A stretch of DNA of 64,000 nucleotides from Thalassorhabdus alkalitolerans (lineage in GTDB: Bacteria > Bacillota > Bacilli > Bacillales > Marinococcaceae), in assembly GCF_042656585.1 (NCBI RefSeq), contig NZ_JBHSPG010000004.1; one strand, written 5' to 3'. Under the pieces are notes generated by a model. The model saw only the letters and a program-made list of their open reading frames with translations, was not told the DNA's origin and made no database searches. Of the stretch, positions 54,000-62,858 are shown piece by piece. Both the position numbers and the translations under genes were made by a program. Position 1 is the first letter of the stretch, and each line of letters opens with the position of its first letter.

Positions 54000-54704
54000 G
54001 TGATAAAAAAACTGACAATACTACTATTGTTTGTTTTTCTAATATCAGGGTGTGTCATTGAACAAAGGCATGAGATCGGTGCAGATCGTGGAAAAGACCA
54101 GGCTTATAATGATTTAGGTATAGAATCGGCAAGAAAGCATGAAGGTATTTTAAGCGATATGATGATACCAGATGATGCTCCCGGCAGAGAAGGCGATGAA
54201 ACCGGCGACATTATTCGGTATGGAAGAAGTGCTGAGCAAGACACCTGGCACGAAAAAAGAGACAGGAGGTTCGGGAGCGGGGATCGGCTATGGTCAAGGA
54301 GACCAATGACCATTAGACAAAGTCCTCAGGCTGGGGAAACACCCTATTTTAAAGAGGGAACTCCTGGTTCTTTAGGATACGAAGAACCTGCTGTTGAAAT
54401 GAAAATACGTCTCTTGCAGGCAGACGAAATTGATGAAGCCTATGTTGTGGAAAAAGAAGGTCATTTTTTTGTAGGAGTTCAATCACATGAGGACGATAAA
54501 AGAAAAGTTCATTATTTAATGTACAGCTTTTTGTCAGATGTAGTGGATGAAAATCAGCTGCATATCTTCACAGATAGAAAATCAGTTAACAGAATCAGAG
54601 CAGCGGAGAAGGGTGAGGGAAGATTTGAAAGTCACACTCTCCACGATTTCCTGAAGGATATAGAGTATGAATTTCAGCGACCCGGCGAAAACTGGCCTTA
54701 TTAA
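54000..54704 (+). CDS. lipoprotein, 234 residues
   Basis: Not recognised beyond being a lipoprotein. Signal LTILLLFVFLISGC puts the lipidated Cys near residue 18. An Asp/Glu/Arg-rich linker follows, then a compact C-terminal domain (about 130-225: EMKIRLLQADEIDEAYVV, HFFVGVQSHEDDKRKVHYL, LHIFTDRKSVNRIRAAEKG). The last part resembles the YhcN/YlaJ sporulation lipoprotein pattern in a loose way. GTG 54000 follows AAAGGAGG at eight bases. Confidence 0.72.
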   Translation: MIKKLTILLLFVFLISGCVIEQRHEIGADRGKDQAYNDLGIESARKHEGILSDMMIPDDAPGREGDETGDIIRYGRSAEQDTWHEKRDRRFGSGDRLWSRRPMTIRQSPQAGETPYFKEGTPGSLGYEEPAVEMKIRLLQADEIDEAYVVEKEGHFFVGVQSHEDDKRKVHYLMYSFLSDVVDENQLHIFTDRKSVNRIRAAEKGEGRFESHTLHDFLKDIEYEFQRPGENWPY

Positions 54705-55101
54705 TTCTCGTAAGGCCAAGGTTGATTTTTTATTTTTATTGTTGATAAACGGTCAGACACCTTTAATAAGGCCGATTAAATAATAAGCTTTTATGGAGTT
54801 TCTTTATTGTTCTTTAGTCTCTGTCGAATAGTAAATAAAAGGTCCACTTCTTTAGTGAATTCCTTTTGTCCCCGGGTTCTGTGAGATGGTTAGATTGCAT
54901 ATTTCAGAAGCCGGCAGGAGTGAACCCTTACGAATTGGTTCACACCTCGAATGCTTTATCCTGCTGTCTTCTGCTCACTTATCTTTCGTCATTTACGCCA
55001 GTACTGGAAGGACAGAGTTACTCTGTTCTTTAATTTTTACATAAAAAAGGGAAGTGATTCCTAAGAGATGTTACCCCTGTAATTGTATATATACAACCTG
55101 G
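54705..55101. other. gap between two lipoprotein genes
   Basis: 397 bases without a plausible gene. It holds a GTGAACC/GGTTCAC stem near 54930 and, at 55009-55038, AGGACAGAGT/ACTCTGTTCT followed by TTAATTTTT, which looks like a plus-strand terminator distant from the upstream gene. Confidence 0.45.
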
Positions 55102-55662
55102 TTAAAATACTCCCTCTCTCCTTGTAACATCAGTCCAAACGATTTCCATCTGATTATGGGCTAAAAGGATGTTGTCAAAATGCACCTCCACCATAGAACA
55201 TTCGTGTTCATCGGAGTCTTCAAAGCAATCGGCAAGGGAATTTTTTAAGTGGGTTAATTCAGCCATTTTACTTGTATGAATCGCGTGAAGCTCTTCAAAT
55301 TCATATGGAACGGGCAGAGCCAGGAGCTCCACTGCTTCCTTTTCCATTTGTTCAATAGGATGCAATATGTCAGTAAGATTCTCAATTTCGTTTCCATGAA
55401 TGTTCATAGCAAGTGTTTCAAGATGATCATTTGAACGATCTATATAATTTTCATAAAGGTCAGCATAATCTTCTGTTCCTTTTGTATGCTGCAGCCGCTT
55501 TTGGTTTTGAACTTTATCATTTGGGGTAGTGTCTGTTACATTATTTTTTTCATAATGAGTCCTTTCTAAATCACTTTCCAAATCATCGACGGCTCCCTCA
55601 CCACAGGCACCGAGCAAGGCGACAAGACACAATAAGCCAAAGAGCAATTTGTATATTTTCAC
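55102..55662 (-). CDS. lipoprotein, 186 residues, helical
   Basis: Not recognised. Lipoprotein signal LLFGLLCLVALLGAC (Cys near 20), then an acidic, mostly helical domain (YENYIDRSNDHLETLAMNI, LHPIEQMEKEAVELLALPVP, ELTHLKNSLADCFEDSDEHE) with two further Cys near 145-155 that could pair outside the membrane. ATG 55662 has an AAGGAGG site. Monocistronic on minus. Confidence 0.72.
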   Translation of the reverse strand: MKIYKLLFGLLCLVALLGACGEGAVDDLESDLERTHYEKNNVTDTTPNDKVQNQKRLQHTKGTEDYADLYENYIDRSNDHLETLAMNIHGNEIENLTDILHPIEQMEKEAVELLALPVPYEFEELHAIHTSKMAELTHLKNSLADCFEDSDEHECSMVEVHFDNILLAHNQMEIVWTDVTRREGVF

Positions 55663-55829
55663 GGTTTTTCCTCCTTATCCCTGATCCAGGATGCTTTTTC
55701 TTATTTTGGAAAAGGAAGTCGATAATTATGCGGGAGGAATGAAAAGAAAAAAACCTGTTAATATTCTAGTTATTAGGCTAAAATGTAGGTAATAAAAAAA
55801 ACCTCTTTTATTTTTAAGGCTTTTTCCCT

Positions 55830-55835
55830 TATAAT
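55830..55835 (+). promoter_or_regulatory. -10 element upstream of ndoAI
   Basis: Perfect TATAAT 40 bases before ATG 55875; the -35 is T-rich and weak. Confidence 0.4.
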
Positions 55836-55874
55836 GAAATATGGGAATAAAAGATGCATGGGGGGCCGTCTTCT

Positions 55875-56147
55875 ATGTCGTACTTGCAGCAAATTGCCGT
55901 AGAGCTTCCGGAAGATATATTTTCGGAAATTGAGCATTTGTCAAAAGAGGAAATAGATTCCTTTTTTCGAAAAGTAATCGAAAATCAAATTGAAAAAAAG
56001 AAAAGCACCGACATTCGTTTTCAAATGAAACGAGGGTATCTCGAGATGGCCCAGATTAACTTGGGGATTGCTGAGGAATTTGCACAAGCAGATGAGGAAG
56101 CATTAACCATCGGAGAGCAGGCAGTTTTACAAGAAAAAGGGGTATAA
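55875..56147 (+). CDS. ndoAI: antitoxin EndoAI (MazE-type)
   Basis: 90 residues. The N-terminal strand-helix-helix (SYLQQIAVELPEDIFSEIEHL, split) is a ribbon-helix-helix DNA-binding and dimer domain. The C-terminal part (RGYLEMAQINLGIAEEFAQADEEA) is the segment that covers the toxin groove. Both match Bacillus EndoAI. ATG 55875 follows GGGGG. The toxin gene follows after 61 bases. In B. subtilis alr precedes this pair; here two lipoprotein genes do. Confidence 0.92.
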   Translation: MSYLQQIAVELPEDIFSEIEHLSKEEIDSFFRKVIENQIEKKKSTDIRFQMKRGYLEMAQINLGIAEEFAQADEEALTIGEQAVLQEKGV

Positions 56148-56208
56148 TGCCTGCTCGCCCTGCATACCCTTTTGAAAAGGGATCAGGTGAAGGAGGTGAA
56201 CGGATGAG

Positions 56209-56592
56209 TTGAGTGATACGAATCACGGTCATCACCATTCAAAAAAAGTAAAACGAGGCGACGTCTTTTTTGCTGATCTTTCACCTGTTGTAGGGTCTGA
56301 ACAAGGAGGCGTGAGGCCGGTACTAGTTATCCAAAATGATATTGGAAACCGGTTTAGCCCAACGGTCATCGTTGCTGCTATTACAGCGCAGATTAAGAAA
56401 GCAAAGCTCCCTACACATGTGGAGATTGATGCAAGCAAGCATGATTTTGACCGAGACAGTGTAATCTTGCTTGAACAAATTCGGACGATTGATAAGCAGC
56501 GTTTGACAGATAAGATCACCCATCTTGACGATGCGATGATGGAAGAAGTAAAGAAAGCGCTCGACATTAGTTTAGGACTAATGGATATTTAG
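56209..56592 (+). CDS. ndoA: mRNA interferase EndoA (MazF)
   Basis: Ribosome-independent endoribonuclease that cuts mRNA at UACAU in B. subtilis. From [20 protein letters not shown] onward it is nearly the same as B. subtilis EndoA ([37 protein letters not shown]). It has an extra His-rich N-terminus ([12 protein letters not shown]). The only possible start is TTG 56209. The strong AAGGAGGTGA site is closer to an ATG at 56204 that stops after two codons and overlaps the TTG. The rsbRST-sigB genes that follow in B. subtilis are absent. Confidence 0.94.
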   Translation: MSDTNHGHHHSKKVKRGDVFFADLSPVVGSEQGGVRPVLVIQNDIGNRFSPTVIVAAITAQIKKAKLPTHVEIDASKHDFDRDSVILLEQIRTIDKQRLTDKITHLDDAMMEEVKKALDISLGLMDI

Positions 56593-56628
56593 GATTTACA
56601 TAAATTAACGTCCCTACATATTTCGTTT

Positions 56629-56664
56629 GAAAAACACGCCTCGTTTTTAGGCGTGTTTTTTTGT
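56629..56664 (+). terminator. terminator after ndoA
   Basis: AAAACACGCCT pairs with AGGCGTGTTTT, followed by T residues. Confidence 0.88.
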
Positions 56665-56766
56665 TTTGTCCTTACAATAAATTTTCTTCTTTTCGTGTAG
56701 ATACCTTCTAAAATGATAAAAATAAGGGTATAGCCAATGGAAGTTGTCTGTATTGGAGGGAGAAAA

Positions 56767-57741
56767 ATGGGAGAATTTGCGACACCGCAAGTCGTCGTGA
56801 GCAAGTGCCTTGAATTTGACGCGTGCAGATATAACGGAGAAATGATTCCAAACAAAACGATTCAGAGGCTTTCTTCTTTTGTGAACTTCATTCCAGTTTG
56901 CCCGGAAGTAGAAATCGGCTTAGGAGTACCAAGAGATACGATCCGCCTTGTAGATAATAATGGAAGTAAGGAACTGATCCAGCCTTCTATAAAGAAAAAT
57001 ATAACAGGTGAAATGCATAAATTTTCAGAACGATTTATAAAAAGCTTACAAGAAGTTGATGGATTTCTTTTAAAAAACAGATCCCCTACATGCGGCATTT
57101 CTGATGCTAAGGTGTACACTGGAGCTGAGAAAGGGTCAGCGACTAAGGAACTGGGGAGCGGACTTTTTGCTGAAGTAGTTTTATCACACTTTTCTGGCTG
57201 TGCTGTAGAGGATGAAGGAAGACTTAGCAATTTTACGATAAGAGAACACTTTTATACGAAGATTTTTACTCTCGCTGCCTTTAAGGAAAAGAAACGCACG
57301 CAAAAAATACATGAGTTAGTAAATTTTCATGCTAGACAAAAATTTTTACTTATGGCTTATGACCAGAAAAGTGTGAAAGAGCTTGGAAATATAGCCGCTA
57401 ATCATGAAAGGCTGCCTGCAGAGAGAGTGTTTGAAAAATATGAAGCTGCATTAAAACATGCGTTACAACAGGCTCCTTCTACCAAACGTTATATTAATGT
57501 GTGTGAGCATGTATTTGGTTTTTTATCTTCAGGGCTACATGCTGGTGAGAAAGCTTTCTTTCTTGATATGCTAGAAAGGTACAGAGAAAAAAAGATACCT
57601 TTAACAAGCATTATCAGTATATTGAAATCCTGGGCCATTCGATTTGAGGAGGCATATTTACTGAGGCAAAGTTTTTTTCTGCCTTATCCAGAAGAGCTTG
57701 TCGAAATTAGCGACTCTGGAAAGGGACGAGCGTATACGTAA
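56767..57741 (+). CDS. DUF523-DUF1722 fusion protein
   Basis: 324 residues, two domains. The N-terminal DUF523 domain (about 1-150) has the three cysteine sites VSKCLEFDAC, PVCPEVEIGLGVPR and SPTCGISDAKV, which in the TudS thiouracil desulfidases of this family bind a 4Fe-4S cluster. The C-terminal DUF1722 (about 190-305: HELVNFHARQKFLLMAYDQ, HVFGFLSSGLHAGEKAFFLD) is of unknown function. ATG 56767 has a GGAGGGAG site. It starts a three-gene unit with the nitroreductase and deacetylase. Confidence 0.88.
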   Translation: MGEFATPQVVVSKCLEFDACRYNGEMIPNKTIQRLSSFVNFIPVCPEVEIGLGVPRDTIRLVDNNGSKELIQPSIKKNITGEMHKFSERFIKSLQEVDGFLLKNRSPTCGISDAKVYTGAEKGSATKELGSGLFAEVVLSHFSGCAVEDEGRLSNFTIREHFYTKIFTLAAFKEKKRTQKIHELVNFHARQKFLLMAYDQKSVKELGNIAANHERLPAERVFEKYEAALKHALQQAPSTKRYINVCEHVFGFLSSGLHAGEKAFFLDMLERYREKKIPLTSIISILKSWAIRFEEAYLLRQSFFLPYPEELVEISDSGKGRAYT

Positions 57742-57755
57742 GGAGAGAGGAAACA

Positions 57756-58505
57756 ATGAATTCAACGATCGAAACCATTTTATCCCACCGTTCAGTAAGG
57801 GCATTTGAAAACAAACCACTTTCAAAAAAGACAGTTGATACGTTAATCCAATGCGCACAGCAGGCTTCAACGTCAAGCTACATACAAGCCTACAGTATTA
57901 TTGGAGTGACGAATCCAGACAAGAAAAAAGCATTGGCTGAGCTTGCCGGGCCCCAGAGTTATGTTGAAGAGAATGGACATTTTTTTGTTTTCTGCGCTGA
58001 CTTGAAAAGACATGAATACATTGGAAAAAGAGAAGAAACAAATGTGATTCCTTCTTTAGAAAGTACAGAAAAATTTATGGTCGCTTTGATTGATGCCTCT
58101 TTAGCGGCCCAGAACATGGCAATTGCAGCGGAATCTTTGGGATACGGCATTTGTTACATTGGAGGCATTCGCAATAATTTAGAAAAAGCAAGTGAACTCC
58201 TTCAGACACCGGATCGGGTGTTGCCTTTATTTGGCCTGTGTGTAGGATTGCCGACAAAAGATACAGAGAAGAAACCTCGTCTGCCACTTCATCATATCTA
58301 TCATGAAAACACGTATAACAATAATGAAGAAGTGATAGAAGGAGAATTAAGAGAGTTTGATGAGATTGTATCAGCTTATTATGCAAAAAGGACAAATGGA
58401 AAGAGAAATCAAAGATGGTCGGATCAAATGGCCTCCATGCTGAAAGATCCAAAGCGATCGTATATGAAAGAATTTGTGAAGGGGAAAGGGTTTGATGTCA
58501 GATAG
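57756..58505 (+). CDS. NfrA-type FMN nitroreductase/NADPH oxidoreductase
   Basis: 249 residues. Blocks of the NfrA/YcnD group: HRSVRAFENKPLSKKTVDTL, QQASTSSYIQAYSIIGVT (FMN site), ALIDASLAAQNMAIAAESLG, GYGICYIGGIRNN and FGLCVGLPTKD. Reduces nitro compounds, flavins or chromate with NAD(P)H. AAGGAGAG precedes ATG 57756, 14 bases after the upstream gene. Its end overlaps the start of the next gene by 11 bases. Confidence 0.92.
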   Translation: MNSTIETILSHRSVRAFENKPLSKKTVDTLIQCAQQASTSSYIQAYSIIGVTNPDKKKALAELAGPQSYVEENGHFFVFCADLKRHEYIGKREETNVIPSLESTEKFMVALIDASLAAQNMAIAAESLGYGICYIGGIRNNLEKASELLQTPDRVLPLFGLCVGLPTKDTEKKPRLPLHHIYHENTYNNNEEVIEGELREFDEIVSAYYAKRTNGKRNQRWSDQMASMLKDPKRSYMKEFVKGKGFDVR

Positions 58506-59337
58506 ATGTCGATGGGTTATTTTTCCTTTTCTTATCATTAGTTTCCTGCTGTTTTCCTGCCAAAACCATGGTGAAGATCGTGAAGCAGAAACGCTGCACA
58601 GTCACAAACAATTGATTGGGGAAGAAAAGAGAAGTTGGGACAAGCAAGAGGAGACTTCCCAAAAACCCAATGAATGGGGAGAACAAGTAACAGGAGTTTA
58701 TCATCGCATGGCGACTGATGAAAAAGTTATTGCTCTGACGTTTGATGCCTGCGGAGGACCGCAAGGGGATCAATATGATGAAGACCTGGTTGAATTTCTT
58801 ATAGAAAACCGAATAAAGGCGTCATTGTTTATTAATAAAAGGTGGGCTGAACAAAATCCTGAAAAGACGAAAGAGCTGGCGGATAACCCTCTTTTTCGCA
58901 TAGAAAATCATGGGACAGATCACGTTCCTCTTTCTGTTTCAGGACAAACAGCGTGGGGCATACAAGGCACACAAAGTGAAGAAGAAGTTCTTAATGAAGT
59001 AGGAGAGGCCCAGAAGGAATTAACACAGCTGACTGGTGAACCGCCTGTTTTCTTTCGTTCAGGAACCGCTTACTATGATGAAGTTGCCGTAGCAATCGTT
59101 GAAGAGGCAGGGTTAGAGGTGTTAGGGTTTGATGTGGCAGGCGATGCGGGGGCAACATATTCTGCAGAAGAGGTGAAAAAAGCTCTTCTTGACAGCAGGC
59201 CCGGATCTATTCCCTTGCTCCATATGAACCAGCCGGGGAGCGGGACAGCTGAAGGGGTAAAAAAAGCTGTACCTAAATTGTTAGAAGAAGGATATGAATT
59301 CGTCCATCCCCATGACTATCCTTTGCATAGACAGTAG
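58495..59337 (+). CDS. polysaccharide deacetylase lipoprotein (CE4-like)
   Basis: 280 residues. Signal with likely lipobox (FLIISFLLFSC) and a polar linker, then a NodB domain from about 70: ALTFDACGGPQGDQYDEDLV, FLIENRIKASLFIN, IENHGTDH (the HxxxH-type metal motif) and FFRSGTAYYDEVAV, LGFDVAGDAG. The first motif is TFDACGG instead of TFDDG, a variant I associate with a subgroup of exported CE4 proteins. Probably acts on cell-wall glycan. ATG 58495 overlaps the preceding stop. Confidence 0.87.
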   Translation: MSDRCRWVIFPFLIISFLLFSCQNHGEDREAETLHSHKQLIGEEKRSWDKQEETSQKPNEWGEQVTGVYHRMATDEKVIALTFDACGGPQGDQYDEDLVEFLIENRIKASLFINKRWAEQNPEKTKELADNPLFRIENHGTDHVPLSVSGQTAWGIQGTQSEEEVLNEVGEAQKELTQLTGEPPVFFRSGTAYYDEVAVAIVEEAGLEVLGFDVAGDAGATYSAEEVKKALLDSRPGSIPLLHMNQPGSGTAEGVKKAVPKLLEEGYEFVHPHDYPLHRQ

Positions 59338-59509
59338 AAATCAACGTTACTCTGGAGATGAAATCTTCAGAGTTTTTTTATATTTTAAACAAACAGAAAA
59401 TATGTAAAAATGTCAAAATAAAATGTGAAAATGTAAAGATTTTCTTTTTTGTTTTTGATATAATTACAATATCAACAACCAACTAAGAACAACTGTGAAG
59501 GAGGAGGGC

Positions 59510-59557
59510 ATGTCTCTCAGGGACGTGACACAGAAAATATGTGGAAAAAAAGCCTAA
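59510..59557 (+). CDS. possible 15-residue leader peptide overlapping esterase start
   Basis: ATG 59510 directly follows AAGGAGGAGGGC, the best ribosome site in the area, and reads MSLRDVTQKICGKKA before stopping at 59555-59557, inside the esterase gene in another frame. The esterase ATG (59539) has no comparable site of its own, so translation may be coupled. Confidence 0.4.
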   Translation: MSLRDVTQKICGKKA

Positions 59558-60705
59558 AAATAATTATCCTTTCATCGTTTGCTGTAATAATCGCTTTAAT
59601 ATTATCTGTGCAGCTCTGGTCGAGCACCGATCAAGGTAAGCTGCCATCAAAAACTGCGGTTATCCTTCACGCTGTAAATAATAACTTAATTCCATTAGAT
59701 ATTGAAGCGCCTGCCTTTCTGGCTTCAACGGGTTCATCCAACCCTGAGGTAGTGATGTTAAGAGAAAATTATGAGACAGAAGTTTCCGATGGACACTCTA
59801 TCGATTTAAGGGTCTATCGTTATTCAAATGTAGAAGAAGCTCCAATCATTTTGTATTATCACGGAGGGGCTTTTCTTGAAGGCTACGGAAGTATTGACAC
59901 TCATGACAATGTTATGAGAGGGCTGGCAGCCAGAACGGGTGCAATTGTTATAGGGGTTGGCTACCGGGTTGCTCCTGAGCATATTTTCCCTGCGGCCGTG
60001 GAAGACAGCTACGATGCATTACTCTGGGCTTATGACCACGCAGAAGAGCTTGGAGGAGATCCTTCAAAATTAGCCGTAATTGGAGACAGTGCAGGAGGGA
60101 ACCTTGCTGCTGTAGTGACAATGATGGCACAGGACCGGGAAGGACCGGAGATTGCAGCTCAAATTCTTTATTATCCATTGACAACATTCCGGGATGTAGA
60201 GTTTGCCTCAAGAACTGCGTATGACAGCGGATATTATTTATTATCCAGGCAGGTTATGCTTAAAGCAAGAGATGCTTATACACCGGAAGAGGATATGTGG
60301 TATAACCCATATACTTCCCCGCTGGAAGCCAAGGACATAGATGGTCTTCCGCCAGCATTTATTGTTACTGCTGAGTTTGATCCACTTAGGGATGAAGGGG
60401 AATTATACGGTAAAAAGCTCCATGAAAATGGGATCCCAGTGGAAACGGTACGCTACCGAGGAGTAATGCACGGATTCGTTTCATTCTATGAAGTAATGAG
60501 GAGTGGTGAGATGGCTATGAACCATAGCGTTCGCTTCCTGGGAGAAGCTTTTGCAGGTGAGGTAAACGAGGTACCGGAAGAGTTTGAAATTGCTGTTGAA
60601 CAGCCTCCTCAAGGAATTGCAAGAATAAAGGAAGAGGCAGAGGCTTACGCGATTGCAGCTTTTTTGATCGGACGAACCACCTGGTCACAGTTTCATAATT
60701 GGTAG
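59539..60705 (+). CDS. membrane-anchored alpha/beta hydrolase (HSL-type esterase)
   Basis: 388 residues. An N-terminal signal anchor (IIILSSFAVIIALILSVQLW) precedes an acetyl-esterase/HSL domain: oxyanion motif YYHGGAFLEGYG, GYRVAPEHIFPAAVED, nucleophile GDSAGGNLAAV (Ser about 190), acid in AEFDPLRDEG and His in RGVMHGFVSFYEV. A ~55-residue acidic C-terminal extension ends FLIGRTTWSQFHNW. Likely extracellular. No good ribosome site of its own is seen; a leader frame overlaps its start. A strong terminator follows. Confidence 0.9.
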   Translation: MWKKSLKIIILSSFAVIIALILSVQLWSSTDQGKLPSKTAVILHAVNNNLIPLDIEAPAFLASTGSSNPEVVMLRENYETEVSDGHSIDLRVYRYSNVEEAPIILYYHGGAFLEGYGSIDTHDNVMRGLAARTGAIVIGVGYRVAPEHIFPAAVEDSYDALLWAYDHAEELGGDPSKLAVIGDSAGGNLAAVVTMMAQDREGPEIAAQILYYPLTTFRDVEFASRTAYDSGYYLLSRQVMLKARDAYTPEEDMWYNPYTSPLEAKDIDGLPPAFIVTAEFDPLRDEGELYGKKLHENGIPVETVRYRGVMHGFVSFYEVMRSGEMAMNHSVRFLGEAFAGEVNEVPEEFEIAVEQPPQGIARIKEEAEAYAIAAFLIGRTTWSQFHNW

Positions 60706-60711
60706 TGAGAT

Positions 60712-60747
60712 AAGAGAGCTTCTTGAAAAAGAACGCTCTCTTTTTTT
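60712..60747. terminator. terminator between convergent esterase and SDR genes
   Basis: AGAGAGC pairs with GCTCTCT around a 14-base loop, followed by T residues. Confidence 0.8.
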
Positions 60748-60749
60748 GG

Positions 60750-61547
60750 CTACAGCACACCGCCTCCTGAAATTTTCACAGCCTCTCCCACAATGTTTTT
60801 GGCGCTGTCTGTAGCCAGAAAGGCAATGGTATGAGCCACTTCCTCAGGTGAAGTAATCCTTCCAGATGGAAGAGAGGCATTTACTATTTGCAGCTGTTCA
60901 GGCAACGTACGATGTTGTCGTTTTCCGGCTTTTTCAATAGCCTGGCTCCCCATTTCTGTATCTACATAACCGGGACATACCGCATTCACTCTAATTCCAT
61001 GCTGGATGGCTTCAACTGCAAAAGAGTGAGTAAAGCCAATCAATGCAAATTTGGAAGCAGCGTAAGCAGTATTTCCATAGGTTCCTCTTAAACCGGATAG
61101 CGAGGAAACATTAATGACAGCACCTTTCTGCCTTTCTTTCATGTCAGGATAGACAAGCTGGGATAATAACACTGCAGATGTATAGTTGATGTGCATAACT
61201 TTTTCCATCACTTCTTGTGTGAGTTCCTCAAGTACGTTCCCACCTAACACACCTGCACTGTTAATAAGTATGGTGACCTTGCCATTTTCCTTTTTTGCTT
61301 TGTGAACCAGTTCCTCTCTTTCTTCATTATTTCCTATATCACAGGGAAATGAGGCTACAGATATATCCGGACTGCTGTTTGTTAATTCGACTTTAAGGGC
61401 AGCAAGCTTTTCTTTATTCCTTCCTGTAATTGTAATATCTGCTCCCATGGAAGCGAGGAGCCTGGCTGTTTCCTTTCCGATTCCGCCAGTTGCTCCTGTT
61501 ATTAAAGCATGCTCACCAGCCAGCGAGTCTTCACGGAAAATAGACAT
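60750..61547 (-). CDS. short-chain dehydrogenase/reductase
   Basis: 265 residues. Cofactor motif ALITGATGGIGKETARLLAS, NSAGV, catalytic Ser in VINVSSLSGLRG, YAASKFAL (Tyr-x-x-x-Lys) and NAVCPGYVDTEM. The basic residue after the first strand (TGRNK) suggests NADPH. It resembles 3-oxoacyl-ACP reductase-type SDRs, but no fatty-acid genes are near. ATG 61547 has a GAGGGTT site; the longer open frame upstream adds an unrelated hydrophobic segment. Confidence 0.92.
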   Translation of the reverse strand: MSIFREDSLAGEHALITGATGGIGKETARLLASMGADITITGRNKEKLAALKVELTNSSPDISVASFPCDIGNNEEREELVHKAKKENGKVTILINSAGVLGGNVLEELTQEVMEKVMHINYTSAVLLSQLVYPDMKERQKGAVINVSSLSGLRGTYGNTAYAASKFALIGFTHSFAVEAIQHGIRVNAVCPGYVDTEMGSQAIEKAGKRQHRTLPEQLQIVNASLPSGRITSPEEVAHTIAFLATDSAKNIVGEAVKISGGGVL

Positions 61548-61820
61548 GATAACCCTCCTGTTTTTTGACTTCTTGTTTAGTTTATCACGACAAAGATAGT
61601 TTATTAAATTATTAGAATCTTCCAGAATAATAACGATTAGACGTAATAATCTAGTAAATATCATTATGAGGCTAGATGAGAATCATATTTTGATAAAATA
61701 CTTTATAATTCTAGCTTTTCTTTTCAAATAGTCTATGGTACACTCTTTTTGGATTAAAAATAACAGAGAAAAATGACAGAGAACATGAGAGAGAATGTTC
61801 ATCTGAAAGGAGGAGTCTTC

Positions 61821-62513
61821 ATGCTGGGAACATTAAAAGAAAGAATGACGTGGCAAAGACAAAAATGGGCGGAGGAAACAAAGGAGAGAATTCGTGAATA
61901 TGCTGAGTTTCAGCGTCTTGAGTTGCTGAAGGAAATTGAAAAAGAAGAAAAGACAAACGAGATTCTTCATCAAGAGATTGATCGCTATTTAAAGACAGCC
62001 CATCCAAGCTTTTTATTGAAACCGGAAGTGTCCAGAGCTTTGCTTAACCGGTTATACGCAAGATCAAGCGGTCGTTCAAGCATGTCTATTCATATAACAA
62101 GAGAGATGAGAAAAGCATCCGCTTTCTACAATAAGGAGATGGTTATTTTTATTAAGCTTCTTGAAAGAAAGGGAGTTACCTTTGAAGGTAATGAAGAGAA
62201 GTTTATGACCATTTTTATAAATAAATTAAGTGAAAATAACTATAGATATTGTGTGGAGAAATATGGTGATTTCGTATCTGAGTATGAGAGCCTGGAGGAT
62301 GCAATGTATCATTACCTTGAGACAGTTGAAGAAAATGATAAGTATGAAAGCGGTCACGTAGATTTCCTTACAAAACACTTGATTAATAAGGGAATTCTAC
62401 CGGCTGTGACTGTAAAAAGTAAGATGAGACGCAGGCTTAAGGAATTTGAGCACCTTCATGCTGAAGACTATAAGGTTCGAAAGATGGAAAAACGTCTGCA
62501 AGAAATCAGCTGA
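61821..62513 (+). CDS. unrecognised helical protein, 230 residues
   Basis: No family recognised. Highly charged and helical: a long N-terminal helix (LKERMTWQRQKWAEETKERI), a middle with FLLKPEVSRALLNRLYARSSG and MRKASAFYNKEMVIFIKLLE, and a basic C-terminus (KSKMRRRLKEFEHLHAEDYK). No signal, membrane helix or metal motif is seen. AAAGGAGGAG precedes ATG 61821. It stands alone, next to repeat copy C. Confidence 0.65.
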   Translation: MLGTLKERMTWQRQKWAEETKERIREYAEFQRLELLKEIEKEEKTNEILHQEIDRYLKTAHPSFLLKPEVSRALLNRLYARSSGRSSMSIHITREMRKASAFYNKEMVIFIKLLERKGVTFEGNEEKFMTIFINKLSENNYRYCVEKYGDFVSEYESLEDAMYHYLETVEENDKYESGHVDFLTKHLINKGILPAVTVKSKMRRRLKEFEHLHAEDYKVRKMEKRLQEIS

Positions 62514-62522
62514 AAAATATGA

Positions 62523-62557
62523 AGAGAGCTTCACGCTTATGCGGATGCTCTTTTTTT
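62523..62557 (+). terminator. terminator before repeat copy C
   Basis: GAGAGC pairs loosely with GCTCTTT and runs into seven T. Confidence 0.6.
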
Positions 62558-62858
62558 AGGCTTTGTTAAAGACTGATGTTGATTTTTTATAAGTAGTGCG
62601 AGAAGCCTTCAGCAATAGCAGAAGCTGAAGGTGCTGCAGGGTGGGTTTTCCCGAGAGAAAATTGAATCCATACCGAGGCACAGAAGACACCGTGAAGCGA
62701 ATGAAATGAAGCTGAACGGATGTGGCACTTGTGCCTGCAGGTGCATAGAAGATGCTGGGAATGAAGTGAAGAAGAATGGATGCCGCGCTTGTCCATTCTT
62801 GTCCATTTAGACGTAAGCGAATACCCACGAAAATCACCAACAAGATGTAACAAAGCCT
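62558..62858 (+). repeat. dispersed inverted-repeat element, copy C
   Basis: 301 bases with an 11-bp perfect terminal inverted repeat (AGGCTTTGTTA at 62558, TAACAAAGCCT at 62848). The interior carries the family core (AGAAGACACCGTGAAGCGAA, GCACTTGTGCCTGCAGGTGC). This is followed by a second, degenerate half-copy (TAGAAGATGCTGGGAATGAA), so it looks like a tandem or nested version. Confidence 0.65.
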
